32,633 nucleotides of DNA from Bryobacterales bacterium (GTDB taxonomy: Bacteria > Acidobacteriota > Terriglobia > Bryobacterales > Bryobacteraceae), in assembly GCA_027459465.1 (NCBI GenBank), contig DAIDIH010000052.1:1-32633 (forward strand), read 5' to 3'. Of the stretch, positions 14,051 through 23,538 are shown one piece after another. Under the pieces are notes generated by a model. That model was given only the letters and a program-made list of their open reading frames with translations. It was not told the DNA's origin and did no database searches. Made by a program: the position numbers and the translations under genes. Within the stretch, counting starts at the first letter, position 1; every line of letters begins with the position of its first letter.

Positions 14051-15841
14051 ATGCGAGTTTCATGGGGACTTAATTTGATTTTGATGGCGGGCACGGCGGC
14101 GGGGCAGCAGGTGAAGGCGCCGCCCGCGTTCGCGGCCAATTGCGCCGGCTGCCACGGCGAGTATGGGCACGGTTCGGCGAAAGGGCCGGGCCTGGCGATG
14201 AATCCGCGGGTGGCGGTTCAGACGGCGGAGCAGCTCAGCGCCTTCCTCGAGCAAGGAAATCCGGGGGCGGGGATGCCATCGTTTGCCGATTTACCGGCGG
14301 CGGACATGGCCGCGATCACGAAATACCTGCGGCGACTGAACCGGGAGACGATCGTGGCCCCGGAGGCGGCGGGGACGGGGCGGAGGGTCACGTGGCGCGA
14401 ACCACAGGCGGGCGACTGGCTGACTTACAACGGAAGTTACTCGGGGAATCGCTATAGCCCGCTTGGGGAGATTACGACGGCGAACGTGGGGTCGCTGAAG
14501 CTGAAGTGGGTGTTCCCGATTCCGTACTTTGGGCTGGAGACGACGCCGCTCGAGGCGGACGGCGTAATGTATGTGACGGGGCAGAACCAGGTTTTCGCGC
14601 TGGACGCGCGAACGGGCGAGGCGCTTTGGCGCCATTCCCGGCCGACGAGTGTGGGGATGGTGGGCGATGCGAGGCTGGGGACCAACCGCGGAGTGGCGAT
14701 TCTGCGGGACAAGGTGTTCTTCGAGACGGACAACGCGCACCTGGTGGCGTTGGACCGGGCGACGGGGAAGATGGTGTGGGAGACGGCGATGGCGCCGGAG
14801 ATGACTCCGGCGGGGAAGTTTCATTACGGCGGGACGATGGCGCCGCTGATTGTCGACGATATGGTGATCGCGGGGGTGGCGGGGGCAGATCAGGGGATTC
14901 GCGGGTTCGTGGCCGCGTTCAAGCCGGGGAACGGGGAACTGGTGTGGCGGCATTGGACGGTGCCGGGGAAGGGGGAGCCCGGAAGCGAAACGTGGAAGGC
15001 GGGCGAGCCGTTGACCGGAGGCGGGTCGACGTGGTTGACGGGATCCTACGATGCGGGGACGGATACGCTTTATTGGGCGACGGGAAATCCCTTTCCGGAC
15101 GACGAGGACCGCGACCGCCCTGGGGACAACCTTTACACCGACTGCGTTCTGGCGCTCGAGGCGAGGACGGGGAAACTGAAGTGGTATTACCAGTTCACGC
15201 CGCACGATGTGTTGGACAGGGACGCGACGGAGCCGAACGTGCTGGTGGACGCGGTATATAAAGGTACGCCGTCGAAACTGCTGCTGCACGCGGACCGGAA
15301 CGGCATGTTTTATGTGCTGGACCGGAACACGGGGGAAGTTTTGCTGGGGAAGCCGTTCCTGCGGCGGGACGACTGGGCTTCGAGCGTTGGGGCGGACGGC
15401 AAGCCGGTGGTGAAGGATCCGCGCGGGTGCCCGTCGGATGCGGCCAACTGGGACGCGACCGCGTTCTCGCCGCTGACGCATCTTTATTATGTAATTGCGC
15501 TGGAAGAATGCACGGGCGAGCCGACGGGGTACCCGGAGGAGACGGGGCAGCGGTTCCTGCGGGCGCTGGATATTGAAACGGGCAAGATTGTGTGGGAGGT
15601 TCCGCAGCCTGGGCTTGCGCGGGCGAAGACGTGGTCGGGGGTTCTGGCGACGGCCGGGGGAGTGATCTTCTATGGCCGGCCGAATGGGGGCTTCGCGGCG
15701 GTGGATCAGCGGGACGGCAAGGCGTTGTGGGAGTTTCCGACCAATGTGCGGATGAAGGCTTCGCCGATGACGTTTTTGTTGGACGGGAAGCAGTATGTTG
15801 CGGTGGCGGCGGGTCCGAATATCCTTTGCTTTGGGCTGTGA
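14051..15841 (+). CDS. PQQ-dependent dehydrogenase with N-terminal cytochrome c
   Basis: A 596-residue periplasmic quinohaemoprotein. The start at ATG 14051 is supported by AGGAG 6 nt upstream and a signal peptide (MRVSWGLNLILMAGTAAGQQ). A cytochrome c domain comes first: NCAGCHG (CxxCH at 31-35) with a likely distal Met75 in GAGMPSF. An eight-bladed PQQ propeller follows, with blade motifs such as VFALDARTGEALW, LVALDRATGKMVW, LALEARTGKLKWYYQ, TPHDVLDRD and LDIETGKIVWEVP. Alcohol or sugar oxidation coupled to the haem is expected; the substrate is unknown. In classical type II alcohol dehydrogenases the haem domain is C-terminal, so the order is reversed here. It leads a co-directional run, and the next gene is a CcmH-like cytochrome c maturation protein. 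Confidence 0.9.
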   Translation: MRVSWGLNLILMAGTAAGQQVKAPPAFAANCAGCHGEYGHGSAKGPGLAMNPRVAVQTAEQLSAFLEQGNPGAGMPSFADLPAADMAAITKYLRRLNRETIVAPEAAGTGRRVTWREPQAGDWLTYNGSYSGNRYSPLGEITTANVGSLKLKWVFPIPYFGLETTPLEADGVMYVTGQNQVFALDARTGEALWRHSRPTSVGMVGDARLGTNRGVAILRDKVFFETDNAHLVALDRATGKMVWETAMAPEMTPAGKFHYGGTMAPLIVDDMVIAGVAGADQGIRGFVAAFKPGNGELVWRHWTVPGKGEPGSETWKAGEPLTGGGSTWLTGSYDAGTDTLYWATGNPFPDDEDRDRPGDNLYTDCVLALEARTGKLKWYYQFTPHDVLDRDATEPNVLVDAVYKGTPSKLLLHADRNGMFYVLDRNTGEVLLGKPFLRRDDWASSVGADGKPVVKDPRGCPSDAANWDATAFSPLTHLYYVIALEECTGEPTGYPEETGQRFLRALDIETGKIVWEVPQPGLARAKTWSGVLATAGGVIFYGRPNGGFAAVDQRDGKALWEFPTNVRMKASPMTFLLDGKQYVAVAAGPNILCFGL

Positions 15842-15913
15842 AACGGGGGAATTGCGCGCACAGGGGGACGGCGAACGTGGGAAAGTGAAGGCAGAGGGGT
15901 AATGCAGTAGAAG

Positions 15914-16372
15914 ATGGAAAGCGGCAAGAGTATTTTCGGGCGGGCGGCGATCCTTACTTTCCTGTTTTGTTCCGCGTTGGGTGGCGCACCGGCGACAACT
16001 ACGCCCGAGCAACAGGCGCGCATTTTGCGGTTGGAGGACGCGGTGCTGGCGCCGTGCTGCTATACGGAACCGGTGTCGCGGCACCAGAGCGACATTGCGA
16101 TCAAGATGCGGCTGGAGATTGCGGACTGGGTAGCGGCGGGCAAGAGCGACCGTGAGATTCTGGACACGTACGCGGCGCGGTACGGCGCGCGGGTGCTGGT
16201 GGACCCGAGCACGAAACCGGGGCCGTGGATGATGTGGGTGCCTTGGGTGTTCGGGATTTCCGTGCTGGTTTTCGGTGGCTGGCTTTTGACGCGTTGGCGG
16301 GCGAGGCCGGTTGCCGCGGCTTCGACGGGGCCGGACATCCTGGTGCTTCCGGCATTCGACGACGAGGAATAG
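15914..16372 (+). CDS. CcmH-like cytochrome c biogenesis protein, atypical Cys motif
   Basis: A 152-residue membrane-anchored protein resembling CcmH/NrfF, which presents reduced apocytochrome c for haem attachment. Seen here: an N-terminal hydrophobic segment (about 8-25), the soluble helical module RHQSDIAIKMRLEIADWVAA, GKSDREILDTYAARYGARVL (very like the CcmH 'G.s..eI...lv.rYG..vL' pattern), and a C-terminal membrane helix in MMWVPWVFGISVLVFGGWLL. The usual CcmH LRCxxC motif is replaced by LAPCCYTEPVSRH (C48-C49 adjacent). Whether the vicinal cysteines still work as a thiol pair is open. It lies 72 nt after the PQQ-cytochrome c gene, a fitting neighbour. Confidence 0.72.
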   Translation: MESGKSIFGRAAILTFLFCSALGGAPATTTPEQQARILRLEDAVLAPCCYTEPVSRHQSDIAIKMRLEIADWVAAGKSDREILDTYAARYGARVLVDPSTKPGPWMMWVPWVFGISVLVFGGWLLTRWRARPVAAASTGPDILVLPAFDDEE

Positions 16373-16383
16373 CCGGGTAGCGG

Positions 16384-17661
16384 GTGGGGTTCGGATCGAT
16401 TTCCCATGCGTGGCGGGCGCTGAAGTCGCCGAATTTCCGGTTGTATTTTGCAGGGCAGACGGTTTCCCTGCTTGGCACGTGGATGACGCGGCTGGCGACG
16501 AGTTGGCTGGTGTACCGGCTGACGGGGTCGGCGCTGCTGCTGGGGGTGGTGAGCTTCTCCGGGCAGATCGCTTCGTTTTTGCTGGGGCCTTTCGCCGGCG
16601 TGTGGGTGGAGCGGCTTCCGCGGCGGCGGCTTTTACTATGGACGCAGGCGGCTTCGGCGGCGCAATCGCTGGCGCTGGCCGCGTTGACACTGGCGGGCGT
16701 CATCACGCTCGAAGAAATCATTGCGCTGGCGGTGCTGCAGGGATTGATCAATGCGTTCGATATGCCGGGGCGGCAGTCGTTTCTGGTGCGGATGGTGGAG
16801 GACCGCGGCGACCTTCAAAATGCGATCGCGATCAACTCTTCGATGGCGAACGGGGCGCGGTTGGTGGGTCCGGCGATCGCGGGGGTGATTGTAGCGGCGT
16901 TCGGGGAAGGATATTGCTTTTTGATCGACGGCATCAGTTACTTTGCCGTGATTGCGAGCCTGCTGCTGATGCGGATCCGGCCGCAGGGGACGGGGCAAGA
17001 AGCGATGCGGCGGGGCGCGGGCGGACTGCTTGCGCAGATGCGGGAGGGCTGGGATTATGTGCGCAGGTTTCAACCAATACGAACCGTGCTGCTGCTGTTC
17101 GCTTTGGTCAGCCTGATGGGGAATCCGTTTCTGGTGCTGATGCCGGTGTTCGCGGCGCAGGTGCTGCACGGGAACGCGACGACGCTGGGGTGGCTGTCGG
17201 GGGCGGCGGGCATTGGCGCGCTGGTTTCGGGGATTTCGCTGACGCTAAGAAAGTCCGTGATGGGGCTGACAAGGATGCTGCAGGTGGCCGCGGCGGTGCT
17301 GGGCGGGGCGCTGATTGTTTTCGGGTTGTCGGAGTCGTTCTGGTTGTCGCTGGGGCTGACGGTGGTGGCGGGATTCGGGCTGATGCAATCGGCGGCGGGG
17401 GCGAACACGGTGATTCAGTCCCTGGTGACGGAAGATAAGCGGGCGCGGGTGATGAGTTATTACACCATGGCGTTTTTCGGGGCGGCGCCGTTGGGGAGCC
17501 TGACGGCGGGGGTGGTGGCGAACCACATCGGGGCTCCGGATACGGTTATCATTTCCGGTGTCCTGTGCCTGGCCGGCGCGCTGTGGTTCACCACGCATCT
17601 GAGCGGGCTGAACCGGATGGTGCAGCCGATTTACCGGGAGATGGGCGTGGAACCGGATTAG
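16384..17661 (+). CDS. MFS transporter (EntS-like, MFS_3)
   Basis: A 425-residue major facilitator with about 12 hydrophobic segments. It fits the EntS/MFS_3 branch: the N-terminus SPNFRLYFAGQTVSLLGTWM, a TRLATSWLVYRLTGS segment, then GPFAGVWVERLPRRRLLLWT (loop 2-3 motif with the charged cluster), NAFDMPGRQSFLVRMVEDR and the AINSSMANGARLVGPAIAG helix 5 motif. Members export siderophores or small lipophilic compounds; the substrate here cannot be told. The start is GTG at 16384, 11 nt after the CcmH-like stop, so the genes are probably co-transcribed. Confidence 0.86.
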   Translation: MGFGSISHAWRALKSPNFRLYFAGQTVSLLGTWMTRLATSWLVYRLTGSALLLGVVSFSGQIASFLLGPFAGVWVERLPRRRLLLWTQAASAAQSLALAALTLAGVITLEEIIALAVLQGLINAFDMPGRQSFLVRMVEDRGDLQNAIAINSSMANGARLVGPAIAGVIVAAFGEGYCFLIDGISYFAVIASLLLMRIRPQGTGQEAMRRGAGGLLAQMREGWDYVRRFQPIRTVLLLFALVSLMGNPFLVLMPVFAAQVLHGNATTLGWLSGAAGIGALVSGISLTLRKSVMGLTRMLQVAAAVLGGALIVFGLSESFWLSLGLTVVAGFGLMQSAAGANTVIQSLVTEDKRARVMSYYTMAFFGAAPLGSLTAGVVANHIGAPDTVIISGVLCLAGALWFTTHLSGLNRMVQPIYREMGVEPD

Positions 17662-17673
17662 AGGAGCGGAAAG

Positions 17674-18597
17674 ATGGCGGCTACGAGACGGGAGTTTCTG
17701 GGAGCGGCTGGAGGCGGGGCCGCGTTGCTTTCGGCGGCGGGGGCTTTGCGGGCGTTTCCGCTGGGGCTGCCGCCGGGTCTGCAGCTTTGGAGCGTGCGGG
17801 AGAATCTCAAGCGGGACGAGGAGGGAACGCTCCGGCAGGTGGCGAAGATCGGGTACCGCGATCTGGAGCATTACCAGATGCCGCGGCGGCCGGGCGAGTT
17901 CCGGAAGAGGTGCGAGGGCGCGGGATTGAAGTTAGTAAGTTCGCACTTCGATATGCCGATGGAGGAGTTCGGCAGCGCAAAGACGATTGACGGCGCGCGG
18001 GAGATGGGCCTCGAGTACATGGTGGTTGTGTTTCCCACGATGCGGTCTTTGAAGGGCGTGGACATCGAGCGCATGGACTTCCACAAGGTGAGCGCGATGT
18101 ACGAGAAGATTTCGCTCGACGATTACAAGTGGAACGCCGAGCAGTTGAATGCGCTGGGCGAGCGGGTGAAGAAGGCGGGGATGCAGCTTGGGTATCACAA
18201 TCATGCGATCGACCTGAAGCCGCTTGCCGGAGGCGCGCGCGGCCTGGACACGCTGATTCACGGGACGGACCCGAACTTAGTGGTGTTCGAGATGGACTGT
18301 GGGCACGTGATTCACGCGGGCCAGGATCCGATCGCGTATTTGCGGAAGTATCCGACCCGAATCCGGATGATTCATGTGAAGGACCTGATGGCGGGTTACT
18401 CGATTTCGACGACGCTCGATACGGAGGACAAGGACACGGACGCGGAGATTGGCGCGGGGGTGATCGACTGGAAGCGGCTGTTCCAAGCGGCGCGGGCGGC
18501 GGAGGTGAAGCATTGGTTTGTGGAGCACGAGGGGAAGATGGCCCATTCGCCGATGGAGAGTATCGCGATTTCGTTTAAGTACCTGCAGCAGATGTGA
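17674..18597 (+). CDS. Tat-exported TIM-barrel sugar phosphate isomerase/epimerase-like protein
   Basis: A 307-residue AP-endonuclease-2-fold (xylose-isomerase-like TIM barrel) protein. GAGGAG lies upstream of ATG 17674, and [20 protein letters not shown] is a twin-arginine signal (RRE 5-7). The barrel begins with [16 protein letters not shown]. Candidate metal ligands sit in the strand ends [37 protein letters not shown] and WFVEHEG, the usual E/D/H/E set. Members isomerise or epimerise sugars and inositols or act as 3-keto-glycoside lyase-like enzymes; with Tat export this one works in the periplasm. It sits 12 nt after the MFS gene. Confidence 0.88.
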   Translation: MAATRREFLGAAGGGAALLSAAGALRAFPLGLPPGLQLWSVRENLKRDEEGTLRQVAKIGYRDLEHYQMPRRPGEFRKRCEGAGLKLVSSHFDMPMEEFGSAKTIDGAREMGLEYMVVVFPTMRSLKGVDIERMDFHKVSAMYEKISLDDYKWNAEQLNALGERVKKAGMQLGYHNHAIDLKPLAGGARGLDTLIHGTDPNLVVFEMDCGHVIHAGQDPIAYLRKYPTRIRMIHVKDLMAGYSISTTLDTEDKDTDAEIGAGVIDWKRLFQAARAAEVKHWFVEHEGKMAHSPMESIAISFKYLQQM

Positions 18598-18640
18598 GCC
18601 GGCGGCTTGCGCGAACATACGGGAAGAGGAGAGCTACGGA

Positions 18641-19222
18641 ATGGCTGCGAAGAAACTATTGATGCTGGTTGGCGACTACGTGGAAGATTACGAGGTGATG
18701 ACCCCGTTTCAGGCGCTAAAGATGGTGGGCCACACGGTTCACACGGTTTGTCCGAACAAGAAGGCGGGCGAGACGGTAAGAACGTCGATCCACGATTTCG
18801 AGGGGGATCAGACCTACAGCGAGAAGCCCGGGCATAACTTCGCACTGAACGCGACGTTCGATGAGATCCGGCCGGAGGATTATGACGCGCTGGTGATTCC
18901 GGGTGGGCGCGCGCCGGAGTACCTGCGGATGAACGCGAGGGTGCTGGAGGTGACCCGGCATTTCGCGGGTGCGGGGAAACCGATTGCGGCGATTTGCCAT
19001 GGGGCGCAGATCCTGGCGGCGGCGGGGGTGCTGGGTGGGAAGAGGTGCAGTTGCTACCCGCCGGTGAGTCCGGAGGTTGCCCTGGCGGGCGGGACGTACC
19101 AGGATATTGCGATGGATGAGGCGTTCACGGACGGGAACTTTGTGACGGCGCCGGCGTGGCCCGCGCAGGCGGCTTGGCTGTCGCAATTCTTGCGGGTGCT
19201 GGGGACGCGCATCGAGCCCTGA
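18641..19222 (+). CDS. DJ-1/PfpI family protein
   Basis: A 193-residue DJ-1/PfpI-superfamily protein. The nucleophile elbow is AICHGAQ with Cys119-His120, and the family's acidic partner is likely Glu18 in DYVEDYEVM. The segments [18 protein letters not shown] and [10 protein letters not shown] are also typical. The family holds glyoxalase/deglycase-like, chaperone and protease-like members; PfpI-like length and motif fit an intracellular stress or glycation-repair role. The start at ATG 18641 follows a good AGGAG. The stop overlaps the next start by one base (TGATG), so the downstream MFS gene is translationally coupled. Confidence 0.86.
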   Translation: MAAKKLLMLVGDYVEDYEVMTPFQALKMVGHTVHTVCPNKKAGETVRTSIHDFEGDQTYSEKPGHNFALNATFDEIRPEDYDALVIPGGRAPEYLRMNARVLEVTRHFAGAGKPIAAICHGAQILAAAGVLGGKRCSCYPPVSPEVALAGGTYQDIAMDEAFTDGNFVTAPAWPAQAAWLSQFLRVLGTRIEP

Positions 19223-20436
19223 TGGGCGGCGATGCAGGCGGCGGGCGGGGAAGCGGACTCGGCGCGATGCCGGCCGGGGTTTGGGCGCTCGGCTTCGTCA
19301 GCCTGTTCATGGACATCTCGTCGGAGATGATCCACGGGCTTCTGCCGGTGTTTCTTGTCTCGGTGCTGGGGGCGAGCGCGGAGATGGTCGGCCTGATCGA
19401 GGGCGTCGGGGAGGCGACGGCGTCGATATCGAAGCTATTCTCGGGCTGGATCAGCGACAGGCTTGGCAAGCGTAAGGCGCTGACGATTCTGGGCTATGGG
19501 CTTGGGGCGTGCTCGAAGCCGCTGTTCGCGATTGCGCCGAGCGCCTCGGTGGTGCTGGCGGCGCGGTTTTCGGATCGCGTGGGCAAGGGCATCCGCGGGG
19601 CGCCGCGCGACGCGATGCTCGGCGATATGGTGCCGGAGGGGCGGCGGGGCGCGGCGTATGGGCTGCGGCAGTCGCTCGACACGGTGGGGGCTTTTGCCGG
19701 ACCGTTACTGGCCATCGGGCTGATGGCGGCGCTGCACGACAATTTCCGGATGATTTTCTGGCTGGCGGCGATTCCAGGATTGGTCTCTGTGCTGGTGCTG
19801 ATGGTCGGTGTGCACGAAGCGCCGCACTTGGGCGCGGACGGGAAATCGGGACTTCGGTTGCGGGACCTGAAAACGATCGGGACGGGGTATTGGCTGGTTG
19901 TGGGCGTGGGGGCGGTGCTGACTCTGGCGCGGTTCAGCGAAGCGTTCCTGATTTTGCGTGCGCAGAACGCGGGTTTGGCGCTTGCGTTCGCGCCGGTGGT
20001 GCTGGTGACGATGAACGTGGTGTACGCGCTGTCGGCGTATCCGCTCGGGGCGCTTAGCGACCGGATGAGCCGCACGCGGATGCTCGCGATTGGTTTTGCC
20101 ACGCTGATCGCGGCCGACCTGGTGCTGGCGGCGACGGGGAATCTGTGGATCGTAATGGGCGGCGTGGCGTTGTGGGGACTGCACCTGGGGCTGACGCAGG
20201 GGCTGCTTTCGGCGCTGGTGGCCGATGCGGCGCCGCAGGCTTTGCGGGCCACGGCGTTTGGCGTGTTCAACTTCGCCGGCGGCGTTGCGCTGCTGGCGGC
20301 GAGTCTGATTGCGGGTTGGCTGTGGGAGCAGATCGGGCCTTCGGCGACGTTTTTGTGCGGGGCGGGCATTACGGCGCTCGGACTGGCGGCGTTGGGGATA
20401 ACGCGGGGCAGGGGCTTGACCCGGGCGCAGGCATAG
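19222..20436 (+). CDS. MFS transporter
   Basis: A 404-residue MFS protein with 12 predicted hydrophobic segments. ATG 19222 overlaps the DJ-1 stop (TGATG), and I favour it over a start 66 nt upstream inside DJ-1; ATG 19267 is another option. The motif after helix 2 reads FSGWISDRLGKRKALTILGY (MFS motif A), followed by ARFSDRVGKGIRGAPRDAML, a strong signature of one acidobacterial/proteobacterial MFS group. The second half repeats the pattern as YPLGALSDRMSRTRMLAIGF. The substrate is unknown. It ends 45 nt before padR. Confidence 0.85.
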   Translation: MGGDAGGGRGSGLGAMPAGVWALGFVSLFMDISSEMIHGLLPVFLVSVLGASAEMVGLIEGVGEATASISKLFSGWISDRLGKRKALTILGYGLGACSKPLFAIAPSASVVLAARFSDRVGKGIRGAPRDAMLGDMVPEGRRGAAYGLRQSLDTVGAFAGPLLAIGLMAALHDNFRMIFWLAAIPGLVSVLVLMVGVHEAPHLGADGKSGLRLRDLKTIGTGYWLVVGVGAVLTLARFSEAFLILRAQNAGLALAFAPVVLVTMNVVYALSAYPLGALSDRMSRTRMLAIGFATLIAADLVLAATGNLWIVMGGVALWGLHLGLTQGLLSALVADAAPQALRATAFGVFNFAGGVALLAASLIAGWLWEQIGPSATFLCGAGITALGLAALGITRGRGLTRAQA

Positions 20437-20481
20437 ATTAACTTTGTAAAGACGGTCTATGCCACGAGGCGGCCCCGAGAT

Positions 20482-20826
20482 ATGAAACGCACCAGAGATC
20501 AGAAGGACCTGCTTCCGGGAACACTGGAAATGCTGATTCTGCAGACGCTGCGCGGCGGCGCTCTGCATGGGTACGCGATTGCGCAGCAGATCCAGCAGAG
20601 GTCGCAGGAGGTGTTGCAGGTGGAGGAGGGGTCGCTGTATCCGGCGTTGCAGCGGCTTTTGCGCCAGGAGTGGGTGACGGCGAGTTGGGGGATGTCGGCG
20701 CGGAACCGGAAGGTGCGGACTTACAAGCTGACGCCGGCGGGGAGGAAACAGCTCGAACGGGAGATTGCGGGATTCGAGCGGCTGCTCGAAGGAATCGGCC
20801 GGGTGATGAGGCCGGCGGAGTCATGA
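20482..20826 (+). CDS. PadR-family transcriptional regulator
   Basis: A 114-residue PadR-like winged-helix regulator. LLPGTLEMLILQTL and ALHGYAIAQQIQQRSQEVLQ form the N-terminal helices, VEEGSLYPALQRLLRQEWVT the recognition helix region, and RKVRTYKLTPAGRKQLERE the wing, with a short C-terminal dimerisation helix. This short PadR type is found immediately before ADOP permeases, as here: its TGA overlaps the permease ATG by 4 nt (ATGA). It probably represses its own operon. The ligand is unknown. Confidence 0.92.
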   Translation: MKRTRDQKDLLPGTLEMLILQTLRGGALHGYAIAQQIQQRSQEVLQVEEGSLYPALQRLLRQEWVTASWGMSARNRKVRTYKLTPAGRKQLEREIAGFERLLEGIGRVMRPAES

Positions 20827-23435
20827 ACCCGGTATCGCGGTGGCTCGAGCGGCGGCGGGTGGAGCGGGAGCTGGCCGCGGAGATGGCGGAGCATATCGCG
20901 GAAAAAATCGAGCGGCTTCGGGAAGAGGGCTATAGCGAAGCGGAGGCTTTCCGACTGGCGCGAGTGCAGTTCGGCAACGTGGCCTTGGTGCAGGAAGACA
21001 GCCGGGGGGAGTGGGGATGGAACGGGGTGGAGGGTTTGTGGCAGGACATCCTCTTTGGATGGAGGGTGCTGAAGAAGACGCCGGCGTTTACGGCGACGGC
21101 AATCGTGGTGCTGGCGCTCGGCATCGGAATGAACACGGCGATGTTCAGCGCGGTGAAGGCGGTGCTGCTGAGCGCGCTTCCTTATCCGGAGCCGGAGCGG
21201 ATGGTGCAACTGAACCAGGCCGCGGTGGATGGGCACCCGATGAATGTTTCGAACCTCGACTTTCGCGACTGGCGGGCGCAGAGCCGGACGGTTGAGGCGA
21301 TGGCCGCTTATTCCGGCAGCCAGGGCGTAACGATCGCCGGGGATTTCGCGGCGCGGCGGGCGCGGATGGCGGCGGTGGGCACGGGATTTTTCCGCGTGAT
21401 GGCGACGGGGGCGGCGATCGGCCGGACGTTCAGCGCGGAAGAGCAGAAGCCGGGCGGGACGGCGACGCTGGTGCTCGGATATGAGTTGGCGGAGGCGGTG
21501 TTTGGCGCGCCGGGTGCTGCGATCGGGAAGCAGGTGCGTTTGAACGGGATGGTGTTTACGGTGATTGGGGTGATGCCGGCGAAGTTCGACTTTCCAGAAA
21601 AAGCTGAGTTGTGGCTGCCGAACGATCTGTTTCCGGACGAGTCGACGAGATCGGCGCATAACTATCGCGTTGTGGGCCGGTTGAAGGCCGGTGTGACGGT
21701 GAAGCAGGCGCAGGCGGACATGGATGTGGTGGGCGCGCGGCAGGCGAAGGAATATGTGGACGACCGGAACGAGGGGATTCGGGTCACCGGGCTGTACGAC
21801 GCTTTAGTCGGGAGCGTGCGGCCGGCGCTTTGGATTCTGCTGGCGGCGGTTGGGATGGTGCTGCTGATTGCGTGCGTGAACGTGTCGAACCTGCTGCTCG
21901 AGCGGGCGGCGGCGCGGCGGAGGGAGATGGCGATGCGGCGGGCGCTGGGCGCGGGCGGCGGGCGCCTGATCCGGCAACTGCTGACCGAGAGCGTGATGCT
22001 GGCCGCGGCGGGAGGGTTGGCGGGACTGGCGCTTGCCGAGGTTGGGGTGCAGATCCTTCGCGCGACGGCTCCGGAGGGCATTCCGAGGCTGCAGAATCTG
22101 GCTATCGACGGCGGGGTGCTTGCGTTTTCCGCGGGGCTATCGCTCGTGGCGGGCATTTTGTTTGGCGTACTGCCAGCGGTGGAAAGTTCCAAGGCCGACC
22201 TGAACGAAGCGCTGCGGCAGGGCGCGGGGTGGGGCGAAGGGCGAACGCAAAAGCGATGGAGCGAACTGCTGGTGGTGGGGCAGGCGGCGCTGGCGATTGT
22301 GCTGCTGAGCGGGGCGTCACTACTGGTGAAGAGCTACTGGCGGCTGGCGCATGTGGAGACGGGACTCAATTCGGGCGGCGTGTTTATTGCCGACGTGACG
22401 TGGCCGGCTTCGGCGGACGGCAACTCGGTGGATGGGGCTTTTGTGCGGCGGGCCGGCGGGCAGATGATCGAGCAGATTGAGAATCTGCGTGGCGTTCGGG
22501 CGGCGGCGTTAGTGCACGGGTTGCCGTTTGAAGGCGCACCGGACGGGGGTTTCGAGATCGAGGGGCGGCCGCTGCCCTCCGACCCGCACCGGGGTCCCGA
22601 CGCCGATTATTCGATGGTGACGCCGGATTATTTCCGCGTCTTTGGACTGCCGGTGTTGAAAGGGCGCGGATTCACGCAAGGGGATGAGCGCTCGGCGACG
22701 CAGGTGGCGGTGGTGAATGCGGCGTTCGAGAAGAAATTCTTTCCGAGCGGAGACGCGGTGGGCAAGCGGATCCGGTTTTTCGGCTTCGACCGGAAGCCGA
22801 AGTTCCTGACAATTGTGGGCGTTGTTCCGGATGTGCGCAATGAAGGACTGCGGCGGCCGGTTGCAGCGGAGGTTTATGCCGACTACTTCCAGCATGCCGA
22901 TACCGCGATGGATGCAACGCTGGTGGTGCGCGGGCCGGCGAGCGCGGCGGCGCGGATAAAACAGATCGTCATGTTTCTGAATCGGAACACGGCGGTGAGT
23001 TTCGAAAGCATGGACAGCCTGATTTCGGGGACTGTGACGCGGGAACGGTTCCAGACGGCGCTGCTCGGCGTGTTTGCGGGGTGCGCTTTGCTGCTGGCCG
23101 TGGTGGGGATCTATGGGTTGCTCTCGTACGCGGTGACGCGGAGGACGGGCGAGATCGGGGTACGGATGGCGCTGGGGGCGGGCCGGGGTACCATCACGCG
23201 GGATGTGCTGCGGCAGGGGAGCGTGCTGGTGGGGATGGGGATCGCGGTGGGGATGGCGGGGTCGGTAGTTGTGACGCACGTTTTACAGTCCTTGTTGTAC
23301 GAAGTGAGCACGACGGATGCGGCGGCGCTGCTGGCGGCGGCGGGCGGCTTTGCGGCGGCGGCTGTGGCCGGGTGCTATCTGCCGGCGCGGCGGGCTTCGG
23401 CGATCGATCCCTCCGAAGCATTGCGGGCGGAATAG
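20823..23435 (+). CDS. ADOP-type MacB-like ABC permease
   Basis: An 870-residue permease of the acidobacterial duplicated orphan permease (ADOP) kind. Residues 1 to about 75 form the helical N-terminal domain (WLERRRVERELAAEMAEHIA; EAEAFRLARVQFGN). Then come FTATAIVVLALGIGMNTAMF (first membrane helix), a MacB-like periplasmic domain, an FtsX core (ILLAAVGMVLLIACVNVSNL and REMAMRRALGAGGGRLIRQL), a linker, a second periplasmic domain, and a second FtsX core (GCALLLAVVGIYGLLSYAVT; GEIGVRMALGAGRGTITRDV), ending SAIDPSEALRAE. No ATPase gene is adjacent, hence 'orphan'. It may export peptides or drugs, or act mechanically. It is coupled to PadR by an ATGA overlap. Confidence 0.93.
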   Translation: MNPVSRWLERRRVERELAAEMAEHIAEKIERLREEGYSEAEAFRLARVQFGNVALVQEDSRGEWGWNGVEGLWQDILFGWRVLKKTPAFTATAIVVLALGIGMNTAMFSAVKAVLLSALPYPEPERMVQLNQAAVDGHPMNVSNLDFRDWRAQSRTVEAMAAYSGSQGVTIAGDFAARRARMAAVGTGFFRVMATGAAIGRTFSAEEQKPGGTATLVLGYELAEAVFGAPGAAIGKQVRLNGMVFTVIGVMPAKFDFPEKAELWLPNDLFPDESTRSAHNYRVVGRLKAGVTVKQAQADMDVVGARQAKEYVDDRNEGIRVTGLYDALVGSVRPALWILLAAVGMVLLIACVNVSNLLLERAAARRREMAMRRALGAGGGRLIRQLLTESVMLAAAGGLAGLALAEVGVQILRATAPEGIPRLQNLAIDGGVLAFSAGLSLVAGILFGVLPAVESSKADLNEALRQGAGWGEGRTQKRWSELLVVGQAALAIVLLSGASLLVKSYWRLAHVETGLNSGGVFIADVTWPASADGNSVDGAFVRRAGGQMIEQIENLRGVRAAALVHGLPFEGAPDGGFEIEGRPLPSDPHRGPDADYSMVTPDYFRVFGLPVLKGRGFTQGDERSATQVAVVNAAFEKKFFPSGDAVGKRIRFFGFDRKPKFLTIVGVVPDVRNEGLRRPVAAEVYADYFQHADTAMDATLVVRGPASAAARIKQIVMFLNRNTAVSFESMDSLISGTVTRERFQTALLGVFAGCALLLAVVGIYGLLSYAVTRRTGEIGVRMALGAGRGTITRDVLRQGSVLVGMGIAVGMAGSVVVTHVLQSLLYEVSTTDAAALLAAAGGFAAAAVAGCYLPARRASAIDPSEALRAE

Positions 23436-23538
23436 CGGGCGGCAATATAGACGGACGTACCGGCGGTGGGGAGCCGGGGCCGGACGGATAAGATGGAAGA
23501 TTCGACCTAAGAAGATACGCCCACAAGCCGGACACGGA

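Noticed and set aside
14291..16690. A very long minus-strand open frame opposite the PQQ and CcmH-like genes
   Set aside because: It is arginine- and proline-rich with no domain, and is antisense to a well-supported enzyme gene with signal peptide and motifs. GC-rich codons leave few stops on the other strand.
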